NCBI GenBank assembly: GCA_052144935.1
Contig: JBKQPR010000351.1
Coordinates: forward strand, 1-13,684
Direction of reading: 5' to 3'
Length of the DNA stretch: 13,684 nucleotides
DNA from: JOPF133 sp052144935
GTDB lineage: Bacteria; Acidobacteriota; Terriglobia; Bryobacterales; Bryobacteraceae
Positions 1 through 6,097 of this stretch are shown piece after piece. The position numbers were made by a program, and so were the translations under genes. Under the pieces are notes generated by a model that was not told where the DNA came from, searched no databases, and worked only from the letters and a program-made list of their open reading frames with translations. The stretch's first letter is position 1. Every line of letters begins with the position of its first letter.

Positions 1-404
1 AGCATGCACGCCAAGGCTCCCCAGATGCGCTCGGCTCTGCAAGGGATCAGCTCGTTCCTGGCGACGATCCGCAATGCTGCGGAGCAGTTGACCTATTCTC
101 AAAAATGGCTCCTCATCTTGAGCAAGAGTTTTTGTGTTTTTCTCAAGGGCAGAACGCTCGGACAGCCGCAATTCATCTCCGGGACTGGCTGACAACTGCC
201 GTTTCTAGGTTCATATGTGCCCGTCCGACATTTTATCAGATCTGTCCGACAGTCAGTGTATTCCGCCAATGTCAGTGGGTCGAAAAATGCCCGTTTATCC
301 CCTGTGCCGGCCTGTTAATTCGGGCGCCGGTAGAGGGAATCGTAGGCGGCGATACGTGACTGACAGGCGCGTCCCCGGTCCAGGTGGCTTCGGCCCGAAA
401 AGAG
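1..404. other. Left-edge region without a recognisable gene; possible insertion-sequence end
   Basis: I recognise no protein here on either strand. The only open stretch of note (4-192, plus, 62 residues) matches no family I know and has no convincing start signal. From about 218 to 294 there are interspersed short direct repeats: TGCCCGT at 218 and 288, GTCCGACA at 223 and 244, and GTCAGTG at 252 and 271. Repeated short motifs of this sort occur in the termini of some insertion sequences, IS21-type elements for example, so a transposon end or remnant is possible. The assignment is weak because no transposase is visible in the window here. The region lies directly downstream of the ketosynthase stop codon. 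Confidence 0.25.
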
Positions 405-1613
405 CTAGCCTTTGCGTAGCGCCAGCACCGCGTTCAGTCCGCCAAACGCGAAGGAGTTGGAGATCGCATACTCCACCTGCGCGGCCCGCGCCTGGTTGGG
501 AATGACGTCCAGGTCGCACTCCGGATCGGGCCCCGTGAAGTTGGCGGTAGGCGGCAGCACGCCATCGCGCAGCGCCAGCACGGCAGCCAGACATTCCAGC
601 GCCGCCGCCGCGCCCAGCGCATGGCCGTGCATAGACTTGGTGGAGCTCACCGACAGCTTCCTCGTGTGGCCGCCAAACACGGCCCGAATCGCCGCCACCT
701 CGGTCGGATCGTTGGCCGGCGTGGCGGTGCCGTGCGCGTTGATGTAACCGATCTGCTCGGGCGCGAGAGCCGCGTCGCACAGCACCGCCCTCATCGCCCG
801 GGCCGCGCCCTCGGCTGAGGGCTGGGTGATGTGGCAGGCATCCGCCGACATGCCGAATCCCACAATTTCCGCGTGGATTCGCGCGCCTCGCGCCCGTGCC
901 GCGTCCAGAGGTTCCAACACCAGCATCCCGGCGCCTTCTCCCAGGATCATGCCCTTCCGGTCTTTGCAAAAGGGCCGGCAGGTATCCGGCGATACCACCC
1001 GCATGGCCTCCCAGGCCTTCAGAATTCCAAAGCTGAAGGGCGCCTCGCTGCCGCCCGTGAGGGCCACGTCGGTGGTGCCGTTGCGCACCATCCAGTAGGC
1101 CAGTCCGATGGCATGCCCCGCCGAAGAGCACGCGGTGGAGATGGTGAAACTCGGCCCCGTGAGACCGAATTCCATCGAGATATGGCTGGCTCCCGCGTTC
1201 GCCATGGTTTTGGGAATGGTCAGCGGGTGGACGCGGCTGTGGCCCAGTTTGTACACTTCCTGAAACCCGATATCCTCGGTGCTCTGGCCACCCACGCAGG
1301 AGCCGGTGATGATGGCGGCTGTCTCGCGCAACGCCGGCGTCCACGGGATGCCGGCGTCCTCCACCGCCTCGCGCGCGGCGATCACCGCGAACTGCGCGAA
1401 GCGGTCCATAAAATCGGCGCGCCGGTCGTCGAAGTAAGGCTGATGGCTGTACTCCTTCACTTCGGCGCCGTTCTGAAAGCGCAGTTGGGAAGCGTCCGTG
1501 GAAGCGATCGGGCCTATGCCCGATCGCCCCTGCCGTAACGCTTCGGCGAACTCCGCGGTGTTCCGGCCGAGGGCGCAGATGGCGCCCACGCCGGTGATGG
1601 CCACTCGTCGCAT
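405..1613 (-). CDS. Beta-ketoacyl-ACP synthase, FabF (KAS II) type
   Basis: This 402-residue protein is a decarboxylating condensing enzyme of the thiolase fold. It should join an acyl chain to malonyl-ACP in the cytoplasm. The Cys-His-His triad is complete: Cys162 in TACSSAGHA, His294 in NAHGTATPANDPTE, and His331 in KSMHGHALGAAAALE after the conserved lysine. The C-terminal NSFAFGGLNAVL loop (386-397) is also typical, and the length is close to E. coli FabF (413). The ATG lies three bases after the ACP stop codon, so the two are surely co-transcribed and the ACP is its probable partner. No chain-length factor, ketoreductase or dehydratase is nearby, so reductive steps would have to come from housekeeping fatty-acid synthesis. 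It is the last gene of its unit. I leave the symbol blank because a dedicated, non-housekeeping role is as likely as primary FabF. Confidence 0.93.
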   Translation of the reverse strand: MRRVAITGVGAICALGRNTAEFAEALRQGRSGIGPIASTDASQLRFQNGAEVKEYSHQPYFDDRRADFMDRFAQFAVIAAREAVEDAGIPWTPALRETAAIITGSCVGGQSTEDIGFQEVYKLGHSRVHPLTIPKTMANAGASHISMEFGLTGPSFTISTACSSAGHAIGLAYWMVRNGTTDVALTGGSEAPFSFGILKAWEAMRVVSPDTCRPFCKDRKGMILGEGAGMLVLEPLDAARARGARIHAEIVGFGMSADACHITQPSAEGAARAMRAVLCDAALAPEQIGYINAHGTATPANDPTEVAAIRAVFGGHTRKLSVSSTKSMHGHALGAAAALECLAAVLALRDGVLPPTANFTGPDPECDLDVIPNQARAAQVEYAISNSFAFGGLNAVLALRKG

Positions 1614-1616
1614 CGC

Positions 1617-1877
1617 CTACTGGACCGCCGCGCCAGGCTTGGCCGCGATCAGCTTCTCCACACCCTCGCACATCTGGCGTACGTTGCGCACGCTGCGCAC
1701 TTCCTCGTCCGGAATACTGATATCGAATTCGTTCTCCAGCGCGAACAGAATCTCCACCGCATCCATCGAATCGATCCCCAATTGCTGGAATTCGCTGTCG
1801 ATCGTGATCGTTTCCAGCGGAATCCGCCTGGACGTGGCGATCACCTTCAGTACCCTTTGGATTAACTCATCGGACAT
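1617..1877 (-). CDS. Acyl carrier protein
   Basis: This 86-residue acidic protein carries growing acyl chains on a phosphopantetheine arm attached to Ser37 in the motif LGIDSMDAVEIL. The following helix (ALENEFDISIPDEEV) is the usual recognition helix II/III region. The length is near the 75-90 residues normal for ACPs. The first codons lie inside the deacetylase gene: the ACP starts at 1877 and the deacetylase ends at 1862, a 16-base overlap in another frame. This implies translational coupling. No strong Shine-Dalgarno is visible upstream. Its neighbour is a ketosynthase rather than the fabD/fabG/fabH group of primary fatty-acid synthesis, so I infer a specialised ACP serving that ketosynthase. 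Confidence 0.93.
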   Translation of the reverse strand: MSDELIQRVLKVIATSRRIPLETITIDSEFQQLGIDSMDAVEILFALENEFDISIPDEEVRSVRNVRQMCEGVEKLIAAKPGAAVQ

Positions 1878-2575
1878 AATAATCGGCTTATCGTTTCGAA
1901 TTTATAGCCCCGCTCCAGAAACTCGGGGATTACCCGCCGGACGGCTTCCACGGTCACGCCGATTTCCGGCCTGATGCGAAGCTCGCGTCCATCGTGCAGA
2001 CACACAATCGCCCCGTTCGATACCCGGCCGGCGATCCGCCCGGCAACCTGCTCCGCCTTCAGACTCCAATCATAGCCGATTACGGACCACATGACGCCGC
2101 CCAGCCCCAGCCGCCGCTGCGCCGCGCGCACCCCGAACCAGCGCACCCCGAAGGGGGCCCGGAACCAGACCGGCCTCGCGCCGGTGGCCGCTTGGATGGT
2201 TTCCTGGGCGCGCTCCAGATCCTCCCGGATGGCCCGCGGCGAATGCAGGCAATAGAGCGGATGAGCGTGGCTATGATTGCCGATCTCGTGCCCCGCCTGG
2301 GCCACCGCGCGGGCTACCGCGGGCAGCCGCTCGACGTTGGCGCCGCACTGAAAGAAGGTAGCCGGAACGGCATATTGAGCCAGCACGTCGAGCACGTCGC
2401 CGGTGCTCTCGCTGGGTCCATCGTCGAAGGTTAGGGCGATGGATTTGCACCGGCGCGGTCCGCGCCACACCGAAGGGGCAAACACGGCAGAGGACCGCCC
2501 GCGCACCGCCCAGGCCATCCCAACCGCGGCCCCCGCGGAAACCGCTGCGACCTTGCCCGCCATCCACCCGTCCAT
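1862..2575 (-). CDS. Polysaccharide deacetylase (NodB homology, CE4), membrane-anchored
   Basis: This 237-residue metal-dependent deacetylase should remove acetyl groups from N-acetylated sugars such as peptidoglycan, chitin-like or capsular glycans. All NodB motifs are present: TFDDGPS (Asp51 base, Asp52 metal), HSHAH (His101 and His105 metal ligands), RAPFG (139-143), the DW motif (169-170) and LHDG (His194). Residues 6-24 form a short hydrophobic, Gly/Ala-rich segment that fits a single N-terminal anchor or signal, placing the enzyme outside the cytoplasmic membrane. I chose the ATG at 2575. The frame stays open to 2698, but that extension is Pro/Arg/Ser-rich and unlike the family. The gene leads the unit with ACP and ketosynthase, overlapping ACP by 16 bases, and is divergent from the SPFH gene. 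The substrate is unknown; an acylated glycan or glycolipid is inferred from the neighbours. Confidence 0.9.
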   Translation of the reverse strand: MDGWMAGKVAAVSAGAAVGMAWAVRGRSSAVFAPSVWRGPRRCKSIALTFDDGPSESTGDVLDVLAQYAVPATFFQCGANVERLPAVARAVAQAGHEIGNHSHAHPLYCLHSPRAIREDLERAQETIQAATGARPVWFRAPFGVRWFGVRAAQRRLGLGGVMWSVIGYDWSLKAEQVAGRIAGRVSNGAIVCLHDGRELRIRPEIGVTVEAVRRVIPEFLERGYKFETISRLLCPMS

Positions 2576-2782
2576 GAAGTTTCGATTGTAACGTGGCGCG
2601 GGGGGGCGGGCAGCGGTGGGGACCGGGCAGTTTCCGGGAGTGCCGCTACGGGACCCGGTGGTGATGCAACTTCCGGAGGGGGCGCTTGGCCGGCGCACGC
2701 GGAAGAGAGCGTTCCCCTGTTATCTTTGGTTTCTATTGGCCGCCCGTCAGCCCCGTGCTAGAGTCGGCCCTTGGGGGCGATT
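2576..2782. promoter_or_regulatory. Divergent intergenic region
   Basis: These 207 bases separate the deacetylase unit (minus) from the SPFH gene (plus) and must hold the promoters for both. The left half is very G-rich. I cannot assign sigma-70 hexamers with confidence. The only clear element is the G-rich ribosome binding site GGGGG at 2773-2777, which supports the GTG start at 2783. Confidence 0.4.
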
Positions 2783-3769
2783 GTGAGTCTTCGAGAGTTC
2801 CTGGTCAAGCAGTTAATCGACGTCATCCAGTGGACTGAAGCCGATGACGACCTTCTGGCTTACCGTTATCCCATGCAGGACATGGAAATCCAGAACGGAG
2901 GACAGCTCACGGTTCGCGATTCGCAGCTCGCGCTGTTCGTACAGGAGGGCCGCATCGCCGACGTTTTCAATCCCGGCTTGTACACCCTCACTACGCGCAA
3001 CCTGCCGTTGTTGACGGACCTGATGAACTGGGACAAGGGCTTCGAGTCGCCGTTTAAGTCGGATGTCTACTTCTTTTCCACGCGGCTTCGGATGGACCAG
3101 CGCTGGGGCACGGCTACGCCGATCACCATCCGCGACAAGGAATTCGGAGCCGTGCGGTTGCGCGGATACGGCATCTATTCGTACCGCATCGCGGATCCGA
3201 AGTTGTTTTACCTCAACGTGAGCGGCACGCGCGAGACTTACTATGTCTCCGACCTGGAAGGCCAGCTTCGCAACACGATAGTGGCGAAGATGACCGACAT
3301 TTTCGCTCCCAGCGAAGTGGCCTTCGTGGACATGGCGGCAAACCAAGCCAGGCTGGCCGAAAGGATTGCGGGCGAATTGAAGCCGGTCTTTGCGGGCCTG
3401 GGATTGGAGCTGGCTCAGTTCGTGGTCGAGAACCTGTCGCTGCCGGATGAATTGCAGAAGGTGCTGGACCAGCGCATCGGCGTCAACATGGCCGGCGACC
3501 TTGGGCGGTATACGCAGTTCCAGGCGGCCCAGTCCTTGCCGGTGGCCGCGGCCAATCCAGGCGGCGCGGCCGGCGTGGGCGTGGGACTAGGCGCAGGGCT
3601 GACGATGGCGCAGGCGATGATGGGGGCCATGAAGGGGGCCACGACCGCCGCGCCCGAAGGACCGGCGGCGCCGGCGGCGGGAGCGGAATCGAAGTTCTGC
3701 ATCGAATGTGGGCAATCCATGCCCCGGCGCGCGAAATTCTGTCCGGAGTGCGGCAAGCCACAGCTATGA
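2783..3769 (+). CDS. SPFH-domain protein with C-terminal zinc ribbon (YdjI-like, 'virion core protein' family)
   Basis: This 328-residue soluble protein has an SPFH/band-7-like domain over about residues 20-235. A Gly/Ala/Pro-rich linker with a Met/Ala-rich stretch follows (about 245-300), and then a zinc ribbon with two Cys-x-x-Cys pairs (CIECG and CPECG, about 305-325). There is no transmembrane segment. The N-terminus (SLREFLVKQLIDVIQW) is characteristic of Bacillus YdjI and relatives. SPFH proteins form membrane-associated oligomers; YdjI belongs to an operon tied to PspA-type envelope stress in Bacillus. I prefer GTG at 2783, with a GGGGG site five bases upstream, over TTG at 2771, which would lie on that site. 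The stop codon overlaps the next start as ATGA, implying translational coupling to a second zinc-ribbon protein. Function here is inferred from the family only. Confidence 0.85.
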   Translation: MSLREFLVKQLIDVIQWTEADDDLLAYRYPMQDMEIQNGGQLTVRDSQLALFVQEGRIADVFNPGLYTLTTRNLPLLTDLMNWDKGFESPFKSDVYFFSTRLRMDQRWGTATPITIRDKEFGAVRLRGYGIYSYRIADPKLFYLNVSGTRETYYVSDLEGQLRNTIVAKMTDIFAPSEVAFVDMAANQARLAERIAGELKPVFAGLGLELAQFVVENLSLPDELQKVLDQRIGVNMAGDLGRYTQFQAAQSLPVAAANPGGAAGVGVGLGAGLTMAQAMMGAMKGATTAAPEGPAAPAAGAESKFCIECGQSMPRRAKFCPECGKPQL

Positions 3770-4287
3770 ACTGCCCATCGTGCGGCGCGCCCTTACGGTT
3801 GGAAGGCGATCAGGAAGGTCTCGCCTGCGACTACTGCAAGAGCATTTACTACGGTGAGAAGAATGATGAGGGGGTCCGGGTGCTGGGTGAGGCGGCGGAA
3901 GCGTGCCCGATCTGCGCGATCCCGCTGATGCACGCGATCGTCGGGCGCGAGGGAATCCGCTACTGCACGCGATGCCGCGGGATGCTGATTCCGATGGAGA
4001 AGTTCCTGGCGTTAGTCGAGGAACTGAAAGCCGGCGCCCCACGGCACGCCGTTCCGCACGCGCCGGACCCGAGGGAGCTGAACCGGCACATCGACTGCCC
4101 CCAATGCCACCAGCGGATGGATACGCACTACTACGGCGGGCCGGGGAACGTGGTGATCGACGACTGTTCGAGGTGCTTTTTGAACTGGTTGGATCACGGG
4201 GAGCTCATGCGCATTGCGCAGGCGCCGGACCGCTCGTATGGCGAGGAGTACGGGCCGGAAAGCGATACTCACAGGCCAAGCTGGTAG
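3766..4287 (+). CDS. TFIIB-type zinc-ribbon protein (three zinc knuckle pairs)
   Basis: This 173-residue protein has six Cys-x-x-Cys pairs forming three probable zinc ribbons: Cys3/6 with Cys21/24, Cys47/50 with Cys67/70, and Cys111/114 with Cys134/137. The second and third resemble the zf-TFIIB family, with a CxRCRGML or DxCSRCFLNWLDHGEL tail after the last cysteines. I chose the ATG at 3766 because it overlaps the SPFH stop as ATGA and puts the first knuckle at residue 3. The frame is open upstream to 3706, but that part lies inside the SPFH gene. In Bacillus, ydjG encodes a zinc-ribbon protein in the same operon as SPFH protein YdjI, so the pair is probably a functional unit. The molecular role is unknown; a scaffold or partner for the SPFH oligomer is my inference. 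Confidence 0.85.
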   Translation: MNCPSCGAPLRLEGDQEGLACDYCKSIYYGEKNDEGVRVLGEAAEACPICAIPLMHAIVGREGIRYCTRCRGMLIPMEKFLALVEELKAGAPRHAVPHAPDPRELNRHIDCPQCHQRMDTHYYGGPGNVVIDDCSRCFLNWLDHGELMRIAQAPDRSYGEEYGPESDTHRPSW

Positions 4288-4294
4288 CGGGTCA

Positions 4295-4546
4295 TTGAAA
4301 GACCATCGCATTACCGTGCGATTTTCCCCTGAGATGCGCCGCCGGCTTAAGGCCGCTGCTCGCCGTGGCGGAACGCGCGAGTCCGACCTCGTTCGCGACG
4401 CCGTGGAACTGCGCCTCGCGGCGGAGGAGGGCTCACCTACCGCGTACGAACATGCGAAAAAGGCTGGATTGATTGGGGTGGTGAAGGGAACAATTCGGGA
4501 CCTCAGCACGAACCCAAAATATTTTGACGGATTCGGTGGCTCTTGA
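4295..4546 (+). CDS. Ribbon-helix-helix (CopG/Arc-type) antitoxin
   Basis: This 83-residue basic protein should bind DNA as a ribbon-helix-helix dimer and neutralise the PIN toxin encoded next to it. The beta strand is HRITVRFSP (4-12). Helices follow at about 13-24 and 28-44, with the TRESDLVRDAVELRL turn-helix signature. The acidic/aromatic tail ending YFDGFGGS would be the toxin-binding part. I chose the TTG at 4295 because no ATG or GTG lies at the right place. An in-frame ATG at 4214 would put 27 extra residues inside the zinc-ribbon gene. It starts seven bases after the zinc-ribbon stop, so it may be transcribed with the SPFH operon. Its stop overlaps the toxin start as TTGA. Confidence 0.8.
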   Translation: MKDHRITVRFSPEMRRRLKAAARRGGTRESDLVRDAVELRLAAEEGSPTAYEHAKKAGLIGVVKGTIRDLSTNPKYFDGFGGS

Positions 4547-4957
4547 CCGGCCAGGTGCTTGTAGATACCGGCCCGATTGTGGCCATACTGTTGGAATCCG
4601 ACGAACACCACGGAGCGTGTGTCGAGCAACTTCATCACATCAGGGGTCCGCTGTTGACTTGTTGGCCCGTGATTACCGAGGCTGCATGGCTCTTGCGTGC
4701 AAAACCCGCAGGCGATCCGGAAACTCCTGTCATCTTTCCATGGCCGCCCCTTTGAGCTTGTTGCTCTGGGCAAGACGGATCTTCCCGCCATTGCCGCGAT
4801 CCTCGCCAAGTATCAAGGCTTAGGACTACAGCTTGCCGATGCATCGCTGGTGCATCTTGCAAACCGTGAAGGGATTGAAGTGATGTTCACCCTGGACCGG
4901 CGTGACTTTGGCCTACTCCGTCTGGCCCACGGGAGAAAGCCACGCCTGATTCCATGA
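4543..4957 (+). pseudogene. PIN-domain toxin (VapC-like), interrupted by a one-base frameshift
   Basis: Two overlapping frames together spell one complete PIN ribonuclease. The first runs from TTG 4543 (VLVDTGPIVAILLESDEHHG) to ITEAAWLLRA. The second continues NPQAIRKLL through LQLADASLVHLANREG and TLDRRDFGLL to 4957. Removing one base from the AAAA run at 4701-4704 restores a single 137-residue protein, the usual VapC size. It then has the expected acidic residues: Asp8, Glu46, Asp99, and Asp118 with Asp121. As written, frame one stops at 4755 after 70 residues and lacks half of the active site. The TTG start overlaps the antitoxin stop, as usual for such pairs. It is either a recently inactivated toxin or an indel error in a homopolymer; I cannot tell which from sequence alone. 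A programmed shift is possible but unsupported. Confidence 0.82.
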
Positions 4958-5353
4958 TGGGCCCCACCAGTGTATAGGTTCACCTCAGGCCGAGGCCGGT
5001 TGAAATCGAATTGACACCTCCGCCGATAGGGCGCGATTCGGCCCAATACTGGTACCGGGAACTCGTTGGGCACTGCAGGACGCGGGTGCGTCCGAGAACG
5101 GGCGATCGGTTGACCTGGGCACACCGTTAATTTAGAGGGTTGGCCGAATCGGGAACGGATGGTCGGGCATCCGGAAGTTGGCCCACAGCTCCGGGGCTCG
5201 CTCCCGAGCAGTCGCACACCGTTGACCTGCAGGGGTGCGGAGCGCGTGCCTGCACGAGCGAGGCCGTGAAACGGGCTGATCGGAGACTGGCCACCCCGCG
5301 ACCGCGTGTCGCGTTTGCCATGGCGCCAGAGCGTTGGTTTCCACGGTCCTCCT
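4958..5353. other. 396 bp between two convergent broken toxin genes; nothing recognised
   Basis: No frame on either strand gives a protein I recognise; the open stretches here are Arg/Pro-rich and look like GC-driven artefacts. Two short words, GTTGACCTG and GCACACCGTT, recur in swapped order at 5109-5128 and 5214-5229, hinting at an old rearrangement or mobile-element debris. No convincing terminator hairpin with a T-tract is visible for either convergent gene. Confidence 0.3.
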
Positions 5354-5727
5354 TTACCAGACGACGCGCACCGGGTAGGCCCCGATCTGCCGGTCACTGG
5401 TGACCAGCGGCAAGCCTTCCGCTACTGCTTGCGCGATCAGCACGCGGTCGAACGGATCGCGATGCAAATCCGGGAGCGCCGTGAGCACCGTAATGTGGTG
5501 GCGCGGATCGGCAACACCCGGCCGCCGAGCAACCCCGCAGCCCATGTCCACCAGCTCACCGGATCGGGGATCGGCAGCAGCCCTTTCGTGGTTTTGATGA
5601 ACACCTTCCAATACGACACCACACTGAGCACCGGGACGCCCGCAGCGATGACGTCCCGTGCCGCCTGCGAAAAGCGCTCGGGGGCCGACAAAGTCCACAA
5701 CAGCGTGCTGGTGTCGAGAAGATTCAC
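5354..5727 (-). pseudogene. PIN-domain toxin (Sll0205-like VapC), frameshifted and lacking a catalytic Glu
   Basis: The N-terminal part (from GTG 5727, NLLDTSTLLWTLSAPERFS) and the C-terminal part (VLTALPDLHRDPFDRVLIAQ to AYPVRVVW) lie in different frames. Restoring one base near 5493-5503 (CCACCAC region on the coding strand) gives a 124-residue protein of normal size. Asp5, Asp91/Asp94 and Asp112 are in place, and the HRDPFDR.LIAQA signature marks the Sll0205-like PIN group. The acidic residue expected in the motif SxWE is lysine here: codon 41 is AAG in SYWKVFIK, at 5605-5607. The gene therefore carries both a frameshift and a catalytic substitution, which argues for real decay. The GTG overlaps the antitoxin stop as GTGA; a second GTG lies one codon earlier at 5730. 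Confidence 0.85.
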
Positions 5728-5963
5728 CACTTCCCTTCCCAGAAGGCATGCGCTTCCTCAGCGGAAAGCGGCCGGTCCCCGCCTTGGGGCAGTTCGAATT
5801 CCCCCCGCATGGCTCCCTACGGAGATTGCGCCGCGGGCGCGACTGCCGCCAAGCGGGCGACGGGTTTCCCGTGCCGGCGAATGACCACCTCTTCGCCATC
5901 CTGGATGAGGTCCAGGAGATGGGAGGGTTGCGCTTTGGCTTCCTGAACGCTGACCTCGATCAT
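5724..5963 (-). pseudogene. Phd/YefM-type antitoxin with premature amber stop
   Basis: The frame from ATG 5963 reads MIEVSVQEAKAQPSHLLDLI, then GEEVVIRRHGKPVARL, the hallmark N-terminal DNA-binding and dimerisation domain of Phd/YefM antitoxins. It stops at a TAG at codon 49 (5817-5819). The same frame then continues without a break for 30 codons (AMRGEFELPQGGDRPLSAEE and on to FWEGKW) to TGA at 5724-5726. That stretch resembles the toxin-binding tail of this antitoxin group. So a nonsense mutation has separated operator binding (48 residues kept) from toxin neutralisation. The truncated protein might still repress its own promoter. The full reading would be 79 codons, normal for the family. 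The stop overlaps the toxin GTG by four bases. A restart at ATG 5810 is possible but would give only the tail. Confidence 0.82.
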
Positions 5964-5971
5964 CCCTATCC

Positions 5972-5988
5972 GATTTTAGGCTAAAATC
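5972..5988. promoter_or_regulatory. Perfect 17-bp palindrome, probable autoregulatory operator of the Phd-type module
   Basis: GATTTTAGGCTAAAATC is an exact inverted repeat (8-base arms, one-base centre) lying eight bases upstream of the antitoxin ATG at 5963. Phd/YefM antitoxins bind short palindromes that overlap their own promoter, and the AT-rich arms could also supply the -10 region (TAAAAT). The role is inferred from position and symmetry. The site remains intact although both genes downstream are damaged. Confidence 0.6.
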
Positions 5989-6097
5989 CACGGCATTACG
6001 AATCGGCCTTATGTCTAAAGGCCCGCTGGATCGGACATCTTTGCGCCCGGAAACCCCTCCTGGCTTCGCGAGGCGAGCACGTGGGCCGCTCCGAAAG

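Noticed and set aside
295..1671. A long minus-strand open frame of 458 codons across the ketosynthase region
   Set aside because: It is a shadow of the ketosynthase in another frame: Arg/Gly-rich, without any family motif, and it runs over the real stop and start codons.
4543..4755. Programmed ribosomal frameshifting in the PIN toxin
   Set aside because: The shift needed skips one base at an A-run. No classical slippery heptamer with a downstream structure is evident, and simple mutation or sequencing error is more economical.
4697..4957. A separate 86-residue gene starting at GTG 4697
   Set aside because: It has no independent fold. Its sequence is precisely the missing second half of the PIN domain begun at 4543.
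4958..5353. A coding gene between the two toxins
   Set aside because: Open frames on both strands are Arg/Pro-rich with no recognisable motif or ribosome site, and the gap separates two convergent genes.
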